This document shows positions 1-9,090 of a DNA stretch of 20,682 nucleotides, piece by piece. This DNA comes from Chara braunii (Eukaryota > Streptophyta > Charophyceae > Charales > Characeae): assembly GCA_003427395.1 (NCBI GenBank), contig BFEA01000088.1, forward strand, positions 1,080,013 through 1,100,694. The letters are read 5' to 3'. The number at the start of each line of letters is the position of its first letter. Position 1 is the first letter of the stretch. Position numbers and translations under genes: made by a program. The notes under the pieces were generated by a model. It made no database searches. It had not been told where the DNA came from and worked only from the letters and a program-made list of their open reading frames with translations.

Positions 1-807
1 ACGTTTTCCTTAAGATTTGATAAATTTCAGTGTTCTTGTCTCCCCACCTAGTCCCTCATCCTTCCTCTTGTTGACACTTTAGGTTGTGTTTGCCGCTGTC
101 TATCCTGGCCCTCGTGCCGCTGTTTGTCCTGGCCCTCAAGATTAGACCGTAGTTTGTCTTTCCCGTCCTCGTCCCTACTGTCGTCTTCCTCTAAAGAGGA
201 GAGGAGGTCAATTGGTTGGAATCTGTTTTGGATCGGCCGTCGGTTGTGAGGCTCATCCATGTCATGCTGTTCGCTTTGCAAAGAAGGCAAGATATCCAGT
301 TTCGCGAGGAGGTGCTTCGGGGGATGATGCAGGTCGTTTGTCTTATAATCCAGTTTGAAGACGGTGCGGGCTTCGTGCGGTGTTTGGTGGGCCGAGGTGT
401 GCCCCACAGTTGACTGGTCAGCCGACAGTATCTTGAAGAGGATCCTTCTGATAACTTTGTCGACAACGCCTTTTGCGAGGATGGTTAGGTATGACCAATC
501 TATGTCAGCACAAGACTGAAATTCGTCGACCGTTTCCAACATCGGAGGGCACTTTGCAATCATATCCGCTATGACTTCCCAGTAGTGGGGAGGCAGGGAT
601 TCAGCAACTTGCACATCAGTGGTCTTCAAGTATTCGTGCAGTGCCCAGTCAGCGATTGCTCTGAGCCTTTTTTTAACAATTTTTTTTTGCGACCAATTTT
701 TTTCCAGTTGGCAATCCCGTGGGGGGCGAGGTCGAGGTTCCAGGTCCATGTCTTGGGGTGATATGTGTCGTTGTTGGTCGTCAGGAGGTGCCTGCTGCAG
801 TCCCTGT

Positions 808-814
808 GGGGGGG
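808..814 (-). other. Frameshift in a 7-base C/G run of ORF1
   Basis: Upstream of this run (higher coordinates) the plausible protein is in the frame whose codons start at positions equal to 1 modulo 3. Downstream it is in the frame equal to 2 modulo 3, where the sensible proline/glutamine-rich reading (PPQGLQQAPPDDQQ) leads into PRPPRDCQLEKNWS. Loss of one base from a run of eight is the simplest explanation. It is the only indel I need to explain the whole frame. Confidence 0.5.
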
Positions 815-1990
815 CAGTGGTCCAGGTTGGGGTTCCACAGCGATATCCATCGGAGCAAGAGTTTGGTGGAGCGGTGCCGAATGGAGCTGTGGGAGCCCCT
901 CATTTTGGTGTTGGGCTCCCTGCGGTGGTACATTCTGATGTGTCTGGTGGGGATGCATCCAGGTACAGCTGTTTCTGACCTGGGCCTGCCACATCGCGAA
1001 TCCAGGGAGGTATAGTTGCTGGGCGATCGACGCTGTCTCGGCAATCACAGAGCCTTGCGGGAATATTCCCAAAGTTTGTTAGAGTTGCACCGCCCAGTGG
1101 AGGACAGGGCCCTGGGCTCCAATTTCAGCAGGAGCTGATGGGAGTGATGACAGTTGGGCAGAAGTGGGCAATTGATGGGACTCGGGGTCTATGTCCTTAG
1201 TAACTAGGGGGAGTTGTTCGACCTGCATTCCCTGTTCGAGGTGGCCTATATCATCCGGGATGTGGACCATTTTCTCGACCTCCATTTCGTGGGCGGGGAT
1301 CCCGCCATCTGTGCAGGTGTCTGCAGGAAGGGGTGGAGGGGCCACCAACTCCATTTCTATTTCCGGTCCCGAGGTCATAGAAACTTGAGCCCCATCGTCT
1401 CTGGTGTTGCCTTCTGGAGCCTCGGGATGCGGTTCCCCCATGCGCACCTCTGTTTCATTGATAAGCAGTGGAGGGAGACAGGTTTGAAGGGTGACCCCAC
1501 CCTCCAGCCGTGGCGGTTCTTGTTTGTCCCCCAAGGACTCTTCTGAACCACAATCTCGATGTAGATTTTCCCATTCGATTAGGCCCGAGTTCCTTTTTGG
1601 TTCGACCTCCGGTAACGGGAGTTGTAGAAATTTCTTCTCTCCCGTAACTTATGAGATAATCTCTTTAACTTTGCTGTTGGTTGTCAGATCGGGCAGTGGG
1701 ACAGGAGGAGGTGATTGCAAATGCGGTTGCAGAAGATGTCGGGGTGCTGCCTTCGTTCTAGCTGGCAGGGCCACGACGATAGATCTCCGAGCATCGGTCG
1801 GCGGGTCTGAGCTATGTCTGGGTTGTGGGTCTTCAGGTCCTTGCATAATGGCCTTAATCTTTGTTGCAGCGTTCCCCATTCGACTGTACTTAGCCATGGC
1901 CTTAACGAGGCCACTCACTTTGTCCTTGACCTTTCCCAGTCCGGAGGGTTCCATGGGTTGTTGCTCAGCAGGGGGCGGTAACTGCAATTG

Positions 1991-2520
1991 TTGTTGTTGT
2001 GGCCTGTGCTCAGACTCGGGCGGGGCTCCAGGGTGGGCGGGCAGTAGTCTCCCTCCACTCTTGTCTTGGAGAGCATCCCCCACGGTCCTGTCCTGCAGTT
2101 GCTGTTGATGTGGACTGTGCTCAGACTCGAGCGGGGCTCCAGGGCGGGCGGGCAGTAGCTTCTCTCCACTCTTGTCCTGGAGAGCATCCCCCACGGCCCT
2201 GTCCTGCATGTCAGGGGGGGGCGCTTTAAGGCGGTCTGGCAACAGAAGCAGCGGCGGACCCGGATCCGATGGCGGGAGGGGGCGGCCCAGCGCAGCCAGG
2301 CTTCGCAGGTGCTGTTGCTGTGGACTGTGCTCAGACTCGGGCGGGGTTCCCGGTCGGGCGGGCAGGAGCTTCCCTACGCTCTTTTCCTAGAGAGCATCCT
2401 CTGCGGCCCTGTCCAGTGTGTCAGGGGGGGGCGCTTTAGGGCAGTCTGGCAACAGAAGCAGCGACGGCCCCGGACCCGGCGGCGGGAGGGGGCAGCCCAG
2501 CGCAGCCAGGTTTCGCTTCC
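1991..2520 (-). repeat. Nested in-frame tandem repeats in ORF1
   Basis: The word CTCAGACTC with long flanking similarity starts at 2009, 2120 and 2330, giving offsets of 111 and 210 bp (37 and 70 codons). A second unit of about 99 bp, containing TCAGGGGGGGGCGCTTTA, occurs at about 2211 and 2421. The order is A-A-B-A-B. All offsets are multiples of three, so the encoded repeats (GDALQDKSG, then LLPARPGAP, ESEH, QQQLQ) stay in frame. The rightmost A unit carries TAG where the other two copies have CAG or CAA. Confidence 0.8.
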
Positions 2521-3751
2521 GTAGCCCGGCGGAGGAGCTCCCCCCTTTCATTTTATTTTGAAACTTTTCATCTGTGATCTGTGTCCCTTCCGACTTGTGA
2601 CAGAGATCTTGCACTGTGGCACTGACCCGTGTATTGGGGGGGAGCGGCAGTGGGTAAGTCAATGGCTATGGGAGCGGTTGTCCCGGAGCGGGTTCCGGGA
2701 GACGGACCTGTATTGGCAGCCCAAGGTTCACCACCGGGGGCGGGATTTGCTTCGGGCACCTCCCTTGCTGCGGGCCGTGGTCGACTTGCACGAGGAGGCC
2801 AGGCCCGACAGGGGGGCCACCGACTTTGTCCTTAACTTGAAATGTAGTGTCTTCGGACTGTCGTGGTGTCGGGCTGCTGTCTTTTGAGGCCTAACGTATG
2901 AAGCACTCACCTGTGGTCACCCCCTTCCCATCATTGTTGTCGTTAGTGCCATTGTGATTCTGAAGCCCTGGGGAGCGAGGTTTTGTGTCCATTCTCATCC
3001 CCGATTTTCTTCGCAACAGAGGAGTATCGTCCTCAGATTCGACTATTTCCCCCTCTTCAGTTCGTGAGACACATGCTGGTTGTGGAGCGGATGGAACGGC
3101 TGAAGCGACCGACCCCTGTTGGTGTAGCTTATCCGGTATCAGGTTATCCTTGTTCCCAGCGAGCTGTTTCTACTGGGTCTGCAGGGGAGGTCGGGGGAGC
3201 AGTCTGCTAACTTCACTGTGTGGCAGGGTTGTTTTTTTTTGGCCCTGCTTCTCTCTGAATTGCAGTTTCCCGTCCCTTTGCAGTCTCCCACCCCGTCTCC
3301 CCCTGTCCCAGTTGACCCCATCCTGCGTGTCCGGGGTCGGCGGTCATTTGTTGCTTCAGTAATTGGCATTTGAGGGGCAGGGTCGTCGCCCAGTGCACGT
3401 GCAGCAGTGGGCAGTTTGGGGGCAGGGTTGCGGTTGTCCCAAGGGCTCCGTGGGCCCTTTTTTAAGGTAAACCTTCACCGGGGGGCACACCGGTCCGACC
3501 TTCTAAGGCGGTGGAGGAGGGCCCCCCTCCCCCCCAGAGTTGTGAGGTTGTTGTCTCAGGGGCCCAACCCCTTCGGGGGCCTTTTGTGGGGGAGCATCCT
3601 TCTCCCACTGCCACTGGCCGGTGGGTTTCCCATCTGCTGTTCGGAAGACCCATCCCTCCAGGTTGGGGTTTTCAAGCAACCATTTATCCGGCTCCGTTGG
3701 GTGTTGTGACACGAGGTTCTTCGGGAGCTTCCTGTAGTTGATTGGCCAGAC

Positions 3752-3793
3752 GTCATCCGTATATAGGTGACCCCTTGCTTTGCAGACATGGCA
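3752..3793 (-). other. Degenerate zinc knuckle in the ORF1 frame
   Basis: The translated segment reads CHVCKARGHLYTDD, which matches the spacing of a retroelement CX2CX4HX4C knuckle for the first three ligands (C, C, H). The fourth position is aspartate (codon GAC) instead of cysteine. Such knuckles bind nucleic acid in gag and LINE ORF1 proteins. The missing ligand may be decay or a tolerated variant; a single C-to-T change cannot explain Cys to Asp. Confidence 0.5.
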
Positions 3794-5107
3794 CCGGGGG
3801 TCCTGTGGGTGGCTGAGGAGGATGATGAATTTCCTTCCTTCGGAGTGGTAGTGTCATTCTCCCCTGAGTGGAAATACCTCCGCCGGAGACCAGTCAACTG
3901 CGATGAGCAACGAGTCATCTCTCTTTGCTAGGAAGTGAGGAAGATCATTTATGAAACCTCGAATCGGTGCGATGTGTTCAATCATCTTGAGAATTTATCC
4001 TTGTATGTGGACAGACGCAAAGCTAAATTCAACCCAGTAGTTGTTTGCCATAAGATGTTGTCGCCTGTCGTCCGGTGTAAGCGATTTTGTGGGTTTCCAG
4101 CTGCGAATTGCAATCGGTAGTACTCTGAATCGGGCGTCAGTTATGCGCAGCAGGTTGTTTTTGTCAATCGGATTGAGGGTGAGGACGGTCACCATATCTA
4201 CCGTCTGGGATTCGATAAGGAAATGAAGGAAATGGTCGGTCGCATCCTCATCCGACATCTTTCGAGATCGCAGTACGCCAAACACCCTCTTGAGTCTGTC
4301 ATTCAGTTGTGATTTGAGTGCCTCATGAGGAAAGACGAATTGGATTGCATGTTTCGCATAGATCTGATTGCAGACCGCGTTGGCTTGCAGGGAGATGATG
4401 GATAACGGGTGCAGTACATTCCCCCGAACCTGGACTTTTCTTGTAGCTCTCCGATGAAGTTTTTGCACAAAATGAAATCTCAGTGGGTGCATCGTATCTA
4501 GTCCCATCTAGAGGTTGCAGTCACCGGGATTTTCAGTTCTCAATGCAGCATTCAGAGGGGTGCCCCCTGGCTGCACCGTGATTCGGCTGTCATTTTTCAT
4601 GGAATGTCGGCCCCTCACTACATCACTCCACATTTTTCTTGGGGGAGATTGTTTGGATGTTTCCCCCTTTGACAGCACCCTGACCTCGTCAGCGTTGTTG
4701 CCCTTTGTGTTGGGATCGAGTGCAGACGTGTCCGTCTTATCAGGCCCTTCTGACTGAGCAGTCCTTTGGCTACTGTTTGGGCTGTGTGCTTGTTTCCCCT
4801 TACTGAGATCACAGGCATTTGGGTGTGGCAACGTCGTCTCGTTTTGGGAAATTTATCCCCTTTCTTCTTGGGAATTGGCTCTGGGGACGATACTCGTTGT
4901 GCCAGTGGTCTGTTGTTGCGGGGAGGGCAGGGTGCGGCCTTCCAAGTTTTTCCGGCCGCCCTGGTGTTGCGGCTGGACATCTGTAAGAGGCGCACAATCG
5001 TTTCCTTGTATGTGATGTCCCCGACCATTCAGTGCACCATCCCCCGTCGATGGCCTGATCGGGGGGGATGAGAGTGTAAACCGCTGTCCATCTGCGGCAA
5101 AAGGGGC

Positions 5108-5365
5108 AGTGTGTACAACGATTGACAGGGGGCGATCCGTATTTTCGGTTTGTCTTTCTGTCCCCATAATTTGTTTACAAGATCTTAAAAGAAAACAACA
5201 CGCAGTCAGTTTGTTCTTTGGATCATGGAGATGGGGAGTGTGTACAACGATTGACAGGGGGCGATCCGTATTTTCGGTTAATCTTTATGTCCCCTGAATT
5301 TGTTTGCAAGATCTTAAAAGAAAACAACACACCGTCAATTTGTACTTTGGATCGTGGAGATGGGA
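5108..5365. repeat. 129-bp tandem duplication at the ORF1 5' edge
   Basis: Two copies, 5108-5236 and 5237-5365, share AGTGTGTACAACGATTGACA and most following bases, ending in GATCTTAAAAGAAAACAACAC and a GGATCNTGGAGATGGG block. The period is 129 bp, or 43 codons, so a minus-strand frame is preserved. Only the ORF-proximal copy has the ATG used as the start (5167-5165). The outer copy has CAG there and a TAA four codons downstream. Confidence 0.85.
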
Positions 5366-5373
5366 AGAGAGAA

Positions 5374-5400
5374 GGGGCGATGGGGGGAGGGGAAACGGGG
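5374..5400 (+). other. G-quadruplex-type G-run cluster
   Basis: Four G-runs (4, 6, 4 and 4 Gs) are separated by linkers CGAT, A and AAAC. This fits the usual four-run G-quadruplex pattern, on the strand opposite the decayed ORF1 and just upstream of its 129-bp duplication. Another run of nine Gs lies near 5420. No function can be read from the sequence alone. Confidence 0.5.
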
Positions 5401-6320
5401 TGGATGGTTGTAGCAGGGGGGGGGTTGTCACTTAATCTCACAAGCCTCCTTTCAGTGTGTGGCAGTCTTCGCAACCGGTAATCTGTCTTTCAAGGCTTGG
5501 ATTACGCCGAGGACCATGTCGATCTCATCTCCATTCATTCTACCTTGACTGTAGCAATCCCCCATGGGTCGGGACGTGTGCCGCACCTTTTCCGCCGCTG
5601 TGGTCTATCAACGGTGTGGGACACCCCTCCACTCCCACCCCACCACCCGGCAACGATGAGGACCGGTCGCCCACCCATCTCCCCCATAACCTGGTCTGGT
5701 CGCCCCAGATTCTATTATGGTCTCTCGGTTGCCGTAATCCTTTTGATGTTCCCCGTTGAGACCATGGCCGACCTCTCTCACCTGAGGCCCTAGCGGTAGT
5801 GGCGCCGACGAGGTCCTATCACAGCAACATTTTTTTGTTGATTCCTTCTCTCATCGCCGCCACCCAGTTTTGTCCACCTGTCCGTGGTCCGGTTGTCGCA
5901 ATCTCTATCATTCTCCCCCCCCGTCACAGCGTGCCCGCACTCGTCGACCTCTCTTGCCTGAGGTCCGAGCCCGGTCGGCGGTAGCCTTGCATGTTTTTCT
6001 TTCCCCTACCCTTCTCACCGTGTCAACAGTCGCTCGTATTCGCGCAGACGAGTCTCCGAGTCCCAGCCCCACAGTCGATCCACCGCAACCCAGCCTTGTC
6101 TACGTGTCCACTCTCTATCATTCTCCCCCTCCTCACAGCGCGCCCGCACTCGTCGACCTCTCTCACCTGAGGTCAGAGCCCGGGCGGTGGTAAAGATGAG
6201 CTTCTCTTCCACTTATCTGCCCGAAGACGAGGACCTATAATCCCTACATCCTTATGTTGACCTCCTTGTCCTCTCCCATTGCAGCGTTGCAGCAGTCGGC
6301 CCTCCCTCACCCCTTCTCAT
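5401..6320. repeat. Pyrimidine-rich degenerate repeat region, no gene
   Basis: The plus strand is strongly C/T-rich and no convincing coding frame is seen. A block of about 78 bp beginning CTCTATCATTCTCCCCC and containing GCACTCGTCGACCTCTC occurs at 5903 and again at 6113 (offset 210), with a shorter related piece near 5768. The stretch 5990-6080 (ATGTTTTTCTTTCCCCTACC onward) is a diverged copy of sequence at about 6387 and 6825. Open frames here are by-products of pyrimidine bias. Confidence 0.55.
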
Positions 6321-6603
6321 CCTCGCCCAACCACGTTCTTACGTGTTTCTCCCGCGAGCAATCAAACAGGATGGAATCTGCCTTTCATGTTCTTCTTTCC
6401 CCCATCCTTCTCACCATGTCCCCAGTCGTTCGTATTCGCGCCAACGTGCCTCCGAGTCCCCACCCCACTGTCGATCCAACATGATCTCGACAGTATCATC
6501 CGACGGGGGGCTCCTCGAACCTAAGTGGGCGATGGTTGTTTCCTCTCGCACAGTCATCAGCGTCTCTCCCACGGAAGGCTATGGAGTGCGGATGGGCCTT
6601 GCC
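6321..6603. repeat. Direct repeat, copy 1
   Basis: It begins CCTCGCCCAACCACG and ends near GGATGGGCCTTGCC. It is highly similar to 6759-7035, offset 438 bp falling to 432 after a small internal deletion in copy 2. Shared words include TGGAATCTGCCTTTCATG and CCCACGGAAGGCTATGGA. No coding function was recognised. Confidence 0.8.
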
Positions 6604-6629
6604 GATCCGGTCCACAACGTTTGTTAGCG

Positions 6630-6631
<2 letters not shown>

Positions 6632-6720
<89 letters not shown>
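6632..6720. repeat. CT dinucleotide microsatellite
   Basis: About 89 bp of nearly uninterrupted TC/CT repeat with one phase slip near 6690. It sits between the two direct-repeat copies. The serine/leucine-rich open frames crossing it are translation artefacts. Confidence 0.95.
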
Positions 6721-6723
<3 letters not shown>

Positions 6724-6758
6724 TCCCAGCTATGTTTCTCTATTGTGGTTTTTCTCGT

Positions 6759-7035
6759 CCTCGCCCAACCGCGTTCGTACATGTTTCTCCCACGGGTAAT
6801 CAAACATGATGGAATCTGCCTTTCATGTTCTTCTTTCCCCCATCCTTCTCACCATGTCCCCAGTCGTTCGTATTCGCGCCGACATGCCTCTGAGTCCCCA
6901 CCCCACTCCAAGATGATCTCGAAAGTGTCATCCGACGGGGGGGTCCTCGAACCTCAATGGGCGATGGTTGTTTCCTCTCGCACAGTCATTAGCGTCTCTC
7001 CCACGGAAGGCTATGGACTGCGGACGGGCCTCGCC
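6759..7035. repeat. Direct repeat, copy 2
   Basis: Second copy of the 6321-6603 block, starting CCTCGCCCAACCGCG and ending GGACGGGCCTCGCC. It lacks a few bases relative to copy 1 around 6906-6912, where copy 1 reads TGTCGATCCAACATG. Confidence 0.8.
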
Positions 7036-7083
7036 ATTTCCAGAGTCTGAAAACTCTCGAAAGACTCTTGAAGATTTTAGGAG

Positions 7084-7146
7084 TTTAGCGTAGTGCAGCG
7101 AGGCCCATTGGCTTAGTTTTTTTTTTTTTTGCCCTACTACGCTAAA
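7084..7146. repeat. Inverted repeat with A/T-run loop
   Basis: TTTAGCGTAGT at 7084-7094 is the exact reverse complement of ACTACGCTAAA at 7136-7146. The 41-base spacer ends in a run of 14 Ts. Weaker complementarity, including GAAAG with CTTTC words, extends outward on both sides, so the ends could belong to a small foldback element. Confidence 0.5.
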
Positions 7147-7396
7147 TTCTTTCATCATTTCCCAAATTCTTTCAAATTCAGTTTAATTCACCTTTCACTA
7201 CCGACCTACCAGTACTCCTAAGGCTATACTGTAACAGGGGGGCCCTGCAAACGTAGTTTTTTGTCTCTCAAAATCAAAGGGAATGCATGTTGCCCCGAAG
7301 GCTTTTAGTGTGACAAACACAACTGTTACAACTTCAACTACTTGTAAACATCAATGAAGTAAGATCATACGTAAAGCAGGTTAAAACAGACCGTTA

Positions 7397-7419
7397 GGGG
7401 GGGGAGGGGGGGGGAAGGG
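7397..7419 (+). other. Polypurine G-run
   Basis: G-runs of 8, 9 and 3 are separated by A and AA. The stretch resembles a polypurine tract or a G-quadruplex former. It does not abut a TG dinucleotide, so I do not treat it as the tract that primes plus-strand synthesis next to a 3' LTR. Confidence 0.4.
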
Positions 7420-8609
7420 AATCCGAAACTTAGTAAGGCTCCCAGAGGTTATACTACTACAATAAGATGACCCGACCTAACATGGACTGAGACACAGTTG
7501 ATTTCTGAGTTTTGCTCATGGACTGAATGCCTTGCTGAGTTTCCCGCTTGCTACTAAGTTCTGCATGTCTGTGTGTATGCACGCTTGCTGGTCTGCATGA
7601 CTGTCTGAGTGCTGGTTGGCTTGAGTGTGTGTGTGGCCCGCAAGGGCACTTGTTCGTTTGTTGGGCCCTCAGGGCCGGTACTTACCTGTGGCCGTGACAT
7701 TGAGGTCTGCAGCGGGCAAAACACTCAAGTGGCGGGGGAAGAGGCCCGCAACACTTGAAGCAGCGGGGAAACACTCAAGTAGCAGGTAGGCTGGTACCAC
7801 GCCCTGAAGAGGTAGATGTGCCGGGTGCTGGAGGCCAAGCAGAAGAAGACAAAAGTGGCATCTTTAGAGGCCAAGTAGTTGTAGGCTAGGTCTAGGCGGG
7901 TACCAGTCCAACCAGTCTGAGTCTACGGCCTGTAGTACGGGTAATATCAGAGTCTGCAATGATGTTTCCTTCCGGAAGGGAGGAGGTACCGGTTGCTTGG
8001 AAGGCCGAGCGGCCTGGAAGTCACCGCCCAAGAGGCAAGCAGGCCGCTAGATCTCCAGGTAGGGCGAAGAGCCCAACCTCATTGTCGGTGTGCAAATTTG
8101 GTGACACACTAGTTGGAGCGCTGGCTGGAGCAGCGCTGCTAGGGAAGGAGCAAGGACATGGAGGAGGAAGAAGAGCAGGAGGAAGGGGGAGAGCCAGAGG
8201 TACTTACCTGGCTATGGTGGCAGCCATCTTCATCACCTTGGTGGGCGCTGCAGCAGGAAGACCCCAGCTGGGGTAGAGCTACACCAAGACGCTTCGAGGC
8301 AGAGTCAGGCATGGCGGCCTGAGCTAGAGCAGCCATAGCTGCTTTGGGTTGTCCTTTGGGCATCAGGGCAAGGCCCAATAGTCCGCCATAGCCTCGGCCT
8401 ATGAGAGTGAAGAGTGAGGGAGGCGGCCATGGCTATGGTGGACCTCAAGTGATACCTGCAGTAGAAGAGGGATTCGGATATTGATTCTGGTTCAGCCATT
8501 CCATGTTGTACTATTATTTCTTGTGTGAATAAGGGAGGAGTAAAGGAAAAGGAGAGTGTTTGGCGAAGAAGAAGAGCTTTATCATTTGTCTATGCTGGTG
8601 TACATCATC

Positions 8610-8647
8610 TTCTTCTTCTTTCTTTCTTCTTCTTCTTCTTCTTCTTA
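8610..8647. repeat. CTT/CTTT microsatellite
   Basis: Imperfect TTC/CTT repeats of about 38 bp, lying within the proposed LTR. Confidence 0.9.
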
Positions 8648-8753
8648 CCGTGTCTCTCCTCTTAAGTTCATTCATTTCTTTCTGCGATTGGACGACATTG
8701 TACTATTTAATAAAATTCAATGTGTACTTTGAAATTGGCCAGGATCATAACAT

Positions 8754-8765
8754 TGGTATCAGAGT
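8754..8765 (+). promoter_or_regulatory. Primer-binding site, initiator tRNA-Met type
   Basis: TGGTATCAGAGT matches 11 of 12 bases of the plant LTR-retrotransposon primer-binding site TGGTATCAGAGC, complementary to the 3' end of initiator tRNA-Met. It starts two bases after a CA dinucleotide, as expected at the end of a 5' LTR. In a working element, minus-strand DNA synthesis would be primed here. Confidence 0.75.
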
Positions 8766-8810
8766 GGATTCTACTTGCTGGTGAGAGTTGACTTATCCAG
8801 TAATATCCAT

Positions 8811-8860
8811 CCTAACCCTAACCTAAGTGGTTAGGGCTAACCACTTAGGGTTAGGGTTGG
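8811..8860. repeat. Hairpin of telomere-like repeats
   Basis: CCTAACCCTAACCTAAG plus GTGGTTAG at 8811-8834 pairs with CTAACCAC plus TTAGGGTTAGGGTTGG at 8837-8860. There is a 2-base loop and only one or two imperfections. The arms contain TTAGGG/CCCTAA words. It lies about 45 bp after the primer-binding site, in the proposed element leader. Confidence 0.8.
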
Positions 8861-8905
8861 TCCGAAGTGGGAAGTGGGGCAGCGTGGCTTAGGGAAGCTT
8901 CCCCC

Positions 8906-8948
8906 ACCTGGTTAGGTCATGCTGGGTCGGCATTGAACCTAACCAGGT
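8906..8948. repeat. 12-bp perfect stem-loop in the leader
   Basis: ACCTGGTTAGGT (8906-8917) and ACCTAACCAGGT (8937-8948) are exact reverse complements with a 19-base loop. A separate perfect 12-bp palindrome, GGGAAGCTTCCC, lies just upstream at 8892-8903. With the hairpin at 8811-8860 this makes three structured elements in the leader. Confidence 0.8.
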
Positions 8949-8994
8949 TGATTGAGAGTAAGTAAGTGTTGGCGAGACACATCAAGAAGACTTC

Positions 8995-9090
8995 ATGCGA
9001 CAAGTTGAGAGAGACGACAGTGAGAGGCACTCAGACCTGGAATCTGACCTAAGAGAGACACTTGGTGACTTGAGGGCCTCCCTCAAGTAG
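8995..9090 (+). pseudogene. Possible N-terminal remnant of an LTR-element gag
   Basis: An ATG at 8995 opens 31 codons rich in charged residues (VERDDSERHSDLESDLRETL), ending at a TAG at 9088-9090. The frame reads on sensibly for a few codons after the stop. Position downstream of the primer-binding site and coiled-coil-like composition suit a gag start. It is short and unrecognised. The segment 9091-9450 holds no convincing gene. Confidence 0.25.

Larger units (their letters stand above)
48..5167 (-). pseudogene. Decayed LINE-like ORF1 (gag-like) protein gene
   Basis: One minus-strand frame runs from an ATG at 5167-5165 to about 812, then continues in a second frame from a C-run indel near 808-814 down to a TAG at 48-50, roughly 1,700 codons. 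In-frame stops have first bases at 4855, 4510, 3997, 3856, 3505, 3358, 3346, 3172, 2893, 2668, 2389, 1651 and 1081; the stretches between them read as one protein. About residues 221-400 are basic/hydrophobic, with motifs such as VLPIAIRSWKP and WVEFSF followed by QILKMIEHIAPI (Q is a stop here). This resembles the DUF4283 region of plant LINE ORF1 proteins. A degenerate CCHC knuckle follows at about residues 459-472, then proline/glutamine-rich low-complexity sequence and a charged C-terminus rich in GQDKQR-like words. Family knowledge: such proteins bind element RNA. The LINE assignment is inferred, since no reverse transcriptase is in the window. It could instead be a lineage-specific gag-like gene. 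The frame may continue past 48, because only two further stops interrupt it to the edge. Confidence 0.6.
7230..8752 (+). mobile_element. Probable 5' LTR (solo or truncated LTR retrotransposon)
   Basis: The right end is well supported. ...CATAACA at 8746-8752 is followed after one base by TGGTATCAGAG, a primer-binding site. An AATAAA-like signal sits at about 8710, shortly before the end. The left end is placed at TGTAACAGGGGGG (7230) because TGTAA is nearly complementary to the terminal TAACA, and TGTAAC starts are common in Ty3/Gypsy LTRs. That gives 1,523 bp. No second LTR is present, so the left boundary and target-site duplication cannot be confirmed. The frames inside (e.g. 7959-8276, Gly/Arg/Ala-rich) look non-genic. 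The segment holds a G-rich run at 7397-7419 and a CTT repeat at about 8610-8647. Confidence 0.5.

Noticed and set aside
1081-4855. Nuclear genetic code with TAA/TAG read as Gln (known in some green algae)
   Set aside because: TGA also interrupts the frame at 3856, 3358 and 3346. Element decay explains all three stop types. The gag region alone would fit TAG=Gln, but one TE fragment is not enough.
6525-6809. Ser/Leu-repeat open frames across the CT tract
   Set aside because: They are direct translations of a dinucleotide microsatellite.
7959-8378. Gly/Arg/Ala-rich plus-strand ORF and its minus-strand partner
   Set aside because: They lie inside the proposed LTR, have no recognisable motif and show compositional bias.
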